Program-made: the position numbers and the translations under genes
The notes under the pieces: generated by a model
What the model saw: the letters and a program-made list of their open reading frames with translations, nothing else
Database searches by the model: none
Told to the model about the DNA's origin: nothing
NCBI GenBank assembly: GCA_038322575.1
Contig: JBBQGB010000062.1
Coordinates: 1-18,780 of the forward strand
DNA: 18,780 nucleotides
Reading direction: 5' to 3'
Source: JACMOY01 sp038322575
Lineage (GTDB): Bacteria > Actinomycetota > Actinomycetes > Actinomycetales > Angustibacteraceae
In this document: positions 13,998 through 18,780 of the stretch, one piece after another
Layout of the letters: every line of letters starts with the position of its first letter
How positions within the stretch are numbered: position 1 is the stretch's first letter

Positions 13998-15110
13998 GTG
14001 AGCCCCCTGCCGGCTGTGCTGCGCCGCGCCGGCGCCACCGCGACGTGCCTGCTCCTCGCCGCGCCGCTCGCCCTGGCCCTCGGACCACCGGCGGCGGCCG
14101 AGGACGCGTCGACCGCGCGCGCGCAGGCCCGGGCCGCCGGGGCGCAGGTGAGTGCACTGACCGCCGACGTACGGCGGGCGCAGGCCGCGTACGACGCCGC
14201 CCTGGCGGCCGTGGGCCAGCAGGTGACCGGCAGCGTCATCGCGCAGACGATGCGCGACGACTCGCGGGCCGCGGCCCGCCAGGCTCAGGACGAGCAGACC
14301 AACACGGCGCGGGCGCTGTACATGACCGGCGGGCCGGGCGCCCTGCTCTCGACCCTGTTCGCCGCCGACGACGTCAACGACCTCGCGGCCCGCAGCGTCG
14401 CCGTCGACCGCGTGCTCCAGGCCGCGCAGGACACCGCCCTCTCGGCAGCCACCGCCAGAGGCGCTGCCGACGCCGGCGCCGAGGCCGCCGCCACCGCCGC
14501 TGACTCGTCCGTGGTGACGGCGGCGCTGATCGGTGAGCGCGCCGCCGCGGTCGAGTCCCTGGTGGCCGAGGCCCAGCAGCGTCTGGACCGGCTGTCGGTG
14601 CGGGCCCGCCGGATGAGTGAGGCCGAGGCCGCCGCCGCGGCGCTGGCCCGGGCCCGAGCGGCGGCCGCTGCCGCCACGGCGCAGTCCATCGGGTCGGTCG
14701 CGGCCAAGGCGCCGCCGTCGGCGTACTTCGCGCTCTACCGGGCCGCTGCGCCCACCTGCCCGGGCCTGAGCTGGACGCTGCTCGCCGCGGTCGGCCAGGT
14801 CGAGAGCGGCCACGGGCGCAACAACGGGCCGAGCTCGGCGGGCGCGGTCGGCCCGATGCAGTTCATGCCGGGCACCTTCGCGACCTACGCCGTCGACGGA
14901 GACCGCGACGGACGGCGCGACCCGTGGTCACCCGCGGACGCGATCTACACCGCCGCGCGGTTCCTGTGCAGCAACGGCGCCGGATCGCCGGACGGCGTCC
15001 AGCGGGCCCTGCTGCGCTACAACAACGCCCAGTGGTACGTCGACCTGGTGCTCGGCGTCCAGACCCGCCTCGAGGCGCTCGCGGTGCAGGGCCAGCTGCC
15101 GGGCGCGTAG
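13998..15110 (+). CDS. Secreted lytic transglycosylase (SLT-like) with Ala-rich coiled coil
   Basis: 370 residues. The N-terminal signal peptide has basic RR at 9-10, hydrophobic LLLAAPLALALG and probable cleavage after PPAAA at about 34. A long Ala-rich coiled coil (about 36-235) follows. The C-terminal SLT domain (about 242-368) shows AVGQVESGHGRNN with catalytic Glu269, GPMQFMP (285-291), and YNNAQWYV (341-348). Such enzymes cleave the glycan strands of peptidoglycan outside the membrane, and the coiled coil may control access to the site. GTG 13998 is chosen because the signal peptide begins there; its ribosome binding site is weak, so this start is less certain than the family. The TAG stop is part of the next gene's -10 box. 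Confidence 0.88.
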   Translation: MSPLPAVLRRAGATATCLLLAAPLALALGPPAAAEDASTARAQARAAGAQVSALTADVRRAQAAYDAALAAVGQQVTGSVIAQTMRDDSRAAARQAQDEQTNTARALYMTGGPGALLSTLFAADDVNDLAARSVAVDRVLQAAQDTALSAATARGAADAGAEAAATAADSSVVTAALIGERAAAVESLVAEAQQRLDRLSVRARRMSEAEAAAAALARARAAAAAATAQSIGSVAAKAPPSAYFALYRAAAPTCPGLSWTLLAAVGQVESGHGRNNGPSSAGAVGPMQFMPGTFATYAVDGDRDGRRDPWSPADAIYTAARFLCSNGAGSPDGVQRALLRYNNAQWYVDLVLGVQTRLEALAVQGQLPGA

Positions 15111-15113
15111 CGT
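15108..15113 (+). promoter_or_regulatory. -10 box TAGCGT, leaderless-type promoter of the aldo/keto reductase, overlapping the upstream stop
   Basis: TAGCGT, 7 nt, then ATG 15121. The first three bases are the TAG stop codon of the transglycosylase gene, so the promoter sits at the very end of the preceding coding region. No Shine-Dalgarno lies in the 10-nt gap between the genes. Confidence 0.5.
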
Positions 15114-15120
15114 CGCGGGC

Positions 15121-16095
15121 ATGAAGACACGCACCCTCGGACCACTGACCGTCTCGGCCCTGGGCCTCGGCTGCATGGGCATGAGCGAGTTCTACGGCAC
15201 ACCGGACGACCAGGAGTCGATCGCCACCGTGCACGCCGCGCTGGACGCGGGCGTCACCCTGCTCGACACGGCCGACATGTACGGCCCCTTCACGAACGAG
15301 GTGCTCGTGGGCCAGGCGATCGCCGGACGCCGCGACGAGGTCGTCATCGCGACCAAGTTCGGCAACGAGCGCCGCGAGGACGGCTCGTGGGTCGGCGTCA
15401 ACGGCTCGCCCGACTACGTCCGCAGCGCCTGCGACGCCAGCCTGCGTCGCCTCGGGGTCGACACCATCGACCTGTACTACCAGCACCGGGTCGACAAGAC
15501 CGTGCCGATCGAGGAGACCGTCGGCGCCATGGCCGGGCTCGTCGCGGCCGGCAAGGTGCGCGCGCTCGGCCTGTCCGAGGCGTCGGAGGCGACCATCCGA
15601 CGGGCGCACGCGGTGCACCCGATCGCGGCGCTGCAGACCGAGTACTCGCTGTGGGAGCGCGAGCCCGAGACCAAGGTGCTGCCGGTGCTGCGCGAGCTCG
15701 GCATCGGGTTCGTTCCCTACAGCCCGCTGGGCCGGGGGTTCCTCAGCGGCCAGATCAAGACCGAGGCCGACATCCCCGAGGGCGACTTCCGCCGCAACGG
15801 GCCGAGGTTCCAGGGCGAGAACCTGCGCCGCAACGTCGAGCTGGTCGCTCGCGTCGAGCAGCTGGCCGCCGAGAAGGGCTGCACCGCAGCGCAGCTGGCG
15901 CTGGCCTGGCTGCTCGCGCAGGGAGAGGACGTCGTCCCGATCCCGGGCACCAAGAAGCGCAGCCGCCTCGCCGAGAACGTGGGCGCCCGCGGGCGCCAGC
16001 TCACCGCGCGCGACCTGGCCCGGATCGCCGAGCTGGCGCCCGCGGGCGCCACCGCCGGGGCGCGCTACCCCGACATGGGCAGCATCGACGTGTGA
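15121..16095 (+). CDS. Aldo/keto reductase
   Basis: 324-residue (alpha/beta)8-barrel NAD(P)H-dependent oxidoreductase. The catalytic tetrad is visible: Asp49 (TLLDTADMYG), Tyr54, Lys79 (VIATKFG) and His122 (DLYYQHRVD). Cofactor-binding stretches FVPYSPLGRGFLSG and PIPGTKKRSRLAENV are present. The pattern GLGCMGMSEFYG near the N-terminus places it in the large AKR13/YakC-like bacterial group, which reduces assorted aldehydes and ketones; the physiological substrate is unknown. ATG 15121 lies 10 nt after the transglycosylase stop, with a leaderless-type -10 box. It converges with the ABC ATPase gene, with only 2 nt between the stop codons. Confidence 0.94.
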   Translation: MKTRTLGPLTVSALGLGCMGMSEFYGTPDDQESIATVHAALDAGVTLLDTADMYGPFTNEVLVGQAIAGRRDEVVIATKFGNERREDGSWVGVNGSPDYVRSACDASLRRLGVDTIDLYYQHRVDKTVPIEETVGAMAGLVAAGKVRALGLSEASEATIRRAHAVHPIAALQTEYSLWEREPETKVLPVLRELGIGFVPYSPLGRGFLSGQIKTEADIPEGDFRRNGPRFQGENLRRNVELVARVEQLAAEKGCTAAQLALAWLLAQGEDVVPIPGTKKRSRLAENVGARGRQLTARDLARIAELAPAGATAGARYPDMGSIDV

Positions 16096-16097
16096 GG

Positions 16098-16880
16098 TCA
16101 GCGGGCGCGGGCGCTCCAGCGGTCGCCGTGCCGGTCGAGCACCAGCGGCAGCCCGAAGGTCGTCTCGAGGTTGGCCTCGGTGAGGGTGATCTCGATCGGC
16201 CCAGCGGCCACGACCCGCCCGGCCCGCAGCAGCAGCACGTCGGTGAAGTTCGGCGGGATCTCCTCGACGTGGTGGGTCACCAGCACCAGCGCGGGGGCGT
16301 AGACGTCCGCCGCGATGACGCCGAGGCGCCGCACGAGGTCCTCGCGGCCGCCGAGGTCCAGGCCCGCGGCCGGCTCGTCGAGCAGCATCAGCTCGGGGTC
16401 GGTCATCAGCGCGCGGGCGATCTGCACCCGCTTGCGCTCGCCCTCGCTGAGCGTGCCGAAGGTGCGGTCGGCCAGGTGGGCCACCCCCAGCGCCGCGAGC
16501 AGCTCGTGGGCCCTCGCCAGGTCGAGCTCGTCGTACGCCTCGATCCAGCGCCCGGTGACGCCGTACGACGCGGTCACGACGACGTCGCTGACCCGCTCGT
16601 GGGCGGGGATGCGCTCGGACAGCGACGCGCTCGCCAGCCCGATGCGCGGGCGCAGCTCGAACACGTCCACCGTGCCGAGCACCTCACCGAGGATGCCCGC
16701 GACACCGCGCGTGGGGTGCATCCGCGCGGCCGCGATCTGCAGCAGCGTCGTCTTGCCCGCGCCGTTGGGGCCGAGCACCACCCACCGCTCGCCCTCGCTG
16801 ACCGACCAGTCGACGTCCTCGACGAGCGTGGTCTGCCCGCGCACCACCGTCACGCCGGCCAGCTCGAGCACGTCACTCAT
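16098..16880 (-). CDS. ABC transporter ATP-binding protein
   Basis: 260 residues, a single ABC ATPase domain. Walker A is GPNGAGKT (37-44), the signature LSEGE (144-148), Walker B LMLLDEP (164-170), D-loop GLDLGG (173-178) and H-loop THH (202-204). The signature reads LSEGE rather than the common LSGGQ, which is known in ModF/PhrA-like and some iron-siderophore-like ATPases. No permease or binding-protein gene is adjacent, so the transported substrate, or even whether it serves a transporter, cannot be told. ATG 16880 is preceded by TAGGGT at 6 nt (leaderless-type). Length is typical. Confidence 0.92.
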   Translation of the reverse strand: MSDVLELAGVTVVRGQTTLVEDVDWSVSEGERWVVLGPNGAGKTTLLQIAAARMHPTRGVAGILGEVLGTVDVFELRPRIGLASASLSERIPAHERVSDVVVTASYGVTGRWIEAYDELDLARAHELLAALGVAHLADRTFGTLSEGERKRVQIARALMTDPELMLLDEPAAGLDLGGREDLVRRLGVIAADVYAPALVLVTHHVEEIPPNFTDVLLLRAGRVVAAGPIEITLTEANLETTFGLPLVLDRHGDRWSARAR

Positions 16881-16886
16881 GGCTCG

Positions 16887-16892
16887 ACCCTA
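16887..16892 (-). promoter_or_regulatory. -10 box TAGGGT, leaderless-type promoter of the ABC ATPase
   Basis: TAGGGT (minus strand), 6 nt (CGAGCC), then ATG 16880. No Shine-Dalgarno. Same spacing and sequence as the permease promoter at 11470-11475. Confidence 0.55.
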
Positions 16893-16937
16893 TCCAGCGC
16901 GCCGCCGCCCCCTGCGCCGCCGCACCGCCGCCCTTCC

Positions 16938-16995
16938 GTTGTCGCGGGGGCACCCTGCTCCGTTCTGACCGTAGTGGGGGTGCCCCCCCGACAAC
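16938..16995. repeat. Long inverted repeat (18-bp arms, one mismatch) with promoter-like sequence inside
   Basis: The left arm 16938-16955 (GTTGTCG...GGGGCACCC) pairs with the right arm 16978-16995 (GGGTGCCCC...CGACAAC), with one mismatch, across a 22-nt loop. On the minus strand, TTGTCG in the right arm and TACGGT (16968-16973) in the loop form a promoter-like pair with a 15-nt spacer, pointing toward the ABC ATPase gene. The repeat also lies upstream of the plus-strand gene at 17089. It could be an operator covering a divergent promoter region or a REP-like element. Confidence 0.55.
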
Positions 16996-17076
16996 CGGGT
17001 GTCGTCGTAGCGGGACCCAGGGTGGGGCGCCGGACGCCGGACGCCGGGCGGCCGGCTCGGCGCGACCCCGGCGCCG

Positions 17077-17082
17077 TAGCCT
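17077..17082 (+). promoter_or_regulatory. -10 box TAGCCT, leaderless-type promoter of the conserved hypothetical gene
   Basis: TAGCCT, 6 nt (GGCGCG), then GTG 17089. No Shine-Dalgarno in between. Confidence 0.55.
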
Positions 17083-17088
17083 GGCGCG

Positions 17089-17868
17089 GTGACCTCGCTG
17101 CCGCGATCGGTGCTGCTGGCCGCCTGGGGCGGTGCGGCCCTGGCCGGACGGGTGGGCGTCGACCAGGCGGTCCGCGCCGTCCAGGGCGAGGACGAGCCGC
17201 ACGCGGTCGAGCCGGTCGGCGACCTGCCGCTACCCGAGTGCGCGGACGTCCGCTCGCTGGTCCTGGCCCTGCGGGACGCCGGCTCGACCGGGTTGCGGGT
17301 GGTGCTGCCGGCGCCGGGCGACGCCCTGGGGCTGCCCGGCCCGGCCGACGTCAACCACGAGGCGCTGGACGCCGGCGAGTGCGTCCTGGTCGTCGGCGGC
17401 GCCCCGCTGGCGCTGGTGCCGGTCATCGAGGAGTTCGGGTCGGCGTACGAGACGGGCCACCTGGTGACCTGGCGGCTGCACGCCACAGCGCCGCAGCGGG
17501 TGACCGACGTCGGCAGCCTGGCCGAGGCCGAGCGCGCCCTGCGCGAGGCCCTGCTGGAGGCGACGGCGGCGCTGGACGGCCTGGACGTCTCGCGCTGGCG
17601 CCCGGACGCCGCCGACCGGATCGGCGGCCTGCGCTCGGGCCGCGGGCCGACCGGGATGCTGCCGCCGGACTGCCCCCCGCGCTCGGCGCGGGTGCTCGAC
17701 CTGGCCTGGCGGGTGCGCGGCATCGTCGAGCTGGCCCGCGAGGACGACGGCGGCGCCGTCACGGGGTGGGAGGCCGGCCGCCGGGCGCAGGCGCTGCGCG
17801 GCCTGGACGACGTCGGCCGGCGGGCCGTCGTCGCCGCCATCAACGCGGCGCTGGAGCCCCGCCCCTGA
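17089..17868 (+). CDS. Conserved actinobacterial hypothetical protein, glgA neighbour
   Basis: 259 residues, soluble, with no signal peptide or membrane segment. I recognise no named domain. Stretches that look conserved and structured are LAAWGGAALAGR near the N-terminus; LVLALRDAGSTGLRVVLPAPGD and ECVLVVGGAPLALVPVIEEFGSAYETGH in the middle; then DVSRWRPDAADRIGGLR; and a helical C-terminus. From memory, similar proteins occur in many actinobacteria beside glycogen synthase, but I cannot name a function. Codon use and the leaderless-type TAGCCT promoter support a real gene. It converges with the glycogen synthase gene, with 9 nt between the stops. Confidence 0.8.
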   Translation: MTSLPRSVLLAAWGGAALAGRVGVDQAVRAVQGEDEPHAVEPVGDLPLPECADVRSLVLALRDAGSTGLRVVLPAPGDALGLPGPADVNHEALDAGECVLVVGGAPLALVPVIEEFGSAYETGHLVTWRLHATAPQRVTDVGSLAEAERALREALLEATAALDGLDVSRWRPDAADRIGGLRSGRGPTGMLPPDCPPRSARVLDLAWRVRGIVELAREDDGGAVTGWEAGRRAQALRGLDDVGRRAVVAAINAALEPRP

Positions 17869-17877
17869 CGGTGCGCG

Positions 17878-18780
17878 TCAGCGCGCGATGGTGCCGTAGA
17901 CCTGCAGGGTGCGCTCGGCCACGGTGTCCCACGCGAACTCCTCGACGGCGCGGGCCCGCCCGGCGACGCCCATCGCCCGGGCGCGCTTCGGGTCGGCGAC
18001 GACCTCGGCCAGCGTCGCGGCCATGTCGCGGACGAACGCCTCGGGGTCCACGGGTGTGCCCGTGCCGTCGTCGGACTGCTCGATCTGCACCAGGCGCCCG
18101 GTGACGCCGTCCGCCACGACCTCGGGGATCCCGCCGGTCGCGGTGCCGACGACCGGCGCCTCGCACGCCATCGCCTCGAGGTTGACGATCCCCAGCGGCT
18201 CGTAGACCGACGGGCAGGCGAACGCGGTGGCCGACGACAGCAGCGCCACGACGTCCTCGCGCTCGAGCATCCGGTCGATCCACACCACTCCCTGGCGCTC
18301 CTGCCGAAGGCCGGCGACGAGCCCCTCGACCTCGGCCATGATCTCGGCGGTGTCGGGGGCGCCCGCGCACAGCACGATCTGGACATCGGGGTCGAGCGCG
18401 GCGACGGCGCGCAGGAAGTACGGCAGGCCCTTCTGGCGGGTGATGCGCCCGACGAAGACGACCGAGGGCTTCTCGGGGTCGATCCCGAGCCCGCGCAGCG
18501 CCTCGTGCGCCTGGGGGCTGTCGTCGGGGCGCCACGCGCTCGAGTCGATCCCGTTGTGGACCACGTGGACCCTGGCGGGGTCCACGGCGGGGTAGCAGCG
18601 CAGGATGTCGGCGCGCATCCCGGCCGAGACCGCGATCACGGCGGCAGCCCCGTGGTAGGCCGTGGACTCCGCCCAGGAGGACACCGCGTAGCCGCCCCCG
18701 AGCTGCTCGGCCTTCCAGGGGCGCAGGGGCTCCAGGCTGTGGGCGGACAGGACGTGGGGGACGCCCTGGAGCAGCCCGCC
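17878..18780 (-). CDS. glgA: Glycogen synthase, Corynebacterium type (GT4), C-terminal part
   Basis: 300 residues of a protein whose N-terminus lies beyond the window. The segment starts GGLLQGVPHVLSAHSLEPLR and includes PWKAEQLGGGY, the hallmark of actinobacterial GlgA/GlgM. GT-B fold GT4 motifs are HNGID (75-79), GRITRQKG with Arg112 and Lys117, and the E-x7-E motif EPLGIVNLE (194-202, fragment numbering). This enzyme uses ADP-glucose or UDP-glucose to elongate alpha-1,4-glucan; in mycobacteria the homologue (Rv1212c) mainly makes maltose-1-phosphate for the GlgE pathway. Which activity applies here cannot be decided. The stop at 17878 is intact. Confidence 0.92.
   Translation of the reverse strand, partial: GGLLQGVPHVLSAHSLEPLRPWKAEQLGGGYAVSSWAESTAYHGAAAVIAVSAGMRADILRCYPAVDPARVHVVHNGIDSSAWRPDDSPQAHEALRGLGIDPEKPSVVFVGRITRQKGLPYFLRAVAALDPDVQIVLCAGAPDTAEIMAEVEGLVAGLRQERQGVVWIDRMLEREDVVALLSSATAFACPSVYEPLGIVNLEAMACEAPVVGTATGGIPEVVADGVTGRLVQIEQSDDGTGTPVDPEAFVRDMAATLAEVVADPKRARAMGVAGRARAVEEFAWDTVAERTLQVYGTIAR

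Noticed and set aside
17031..17049. Tandem CGCCGGA-like heptamers before the hypothetical gene
   Set aside because: Under three copies of a simple GC-rich motif; likely slippage or chance, with no evident role.
15387..18104. 905-residue plus-strand open frame
   Set aside because: It crosses the aldo/keto reductase in the wrong frame and the ABC ATPase in antisense. Its Arg/Gly/Pro-rich composition is typical of GC-rich shadow frames.
16890..18386. 498-residue minus-strand open frame
   Set aside because: Shadow of the glycogen synthase gene and of the plus-strand hypothetical gene; Ser/Arg-rich with no domain.

Overview
The window is very GC-rich, densely coding chromosomal DNA, and every recognisable gene points to an actinobacterium (Actinomycetota). 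The signs are a Corynebacterium-type GT4 glycogen synthase, an actinobacterial HelD RNA polymerase recycling factor, a MoxR-like ATPase/VWA pair like Mycobacterium tuberculosis Rv0958/Rv0959, frequent GTG starts, and many starts placed 6-7 nt after a TANNNT -10 box (leaderless type). I cannot name the order or genus. No phage, transposase, CRISPR array, tRNA or rRNA is visible, so this reads as core chromosome.

Layout. 1-6454 is all minus strand: the first codons of a VWA-domain protein, its MoxR/Mg-chelatase-like ATPase, a 246-bp gap with four related hairpin repeats, then prfC (RF3), an RlmA-type 23S rRNA G methyltransferase and helD. A short divergent promoter region leads to plus-strand genes: a YbaK-like deacylase, a tiny secreted peptide with five perfect GLSLN repeats, and a large membrane GAF-GGDEF-EAL protein. 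This last gene overlaps, tail to tail, a minus-strand pair: a TauE/SafE permease coupled to a SpoU/TrmH methyltransferase. Next comes about 730 bp with no convincing gene but several strong inverted repeats. Then an nfeD-SPFH operon (minus) diverges from a secreted lytic transglycosylase and an aldo/keto reductase (plus). The end holds an orphan ABC ATPase (minus), a conserved actinobacterial hypothetical protein (plus) and the 3' part of glycogen synthase (minus).

How the genes fit together. helD, rlmA and prfC concern RNA polymerase recycling, ribosome modification and peptide release, and sit head to tail with gaps of 15 and 9 nt. The NfeD/SPFH pair is a classic membrane-scaffold module. 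The other genes are independent housekeeping units. No obviously new multi-gene system is present. The items most worth following up are the GLSLN repeat peptide, the hairpin repeats in the three largest gaps, the non-coding stretch at 11464-12194, and seven genes with leaderless-type promoters, two of whose -10 boxes are built from the stop codon of the preceding gene.
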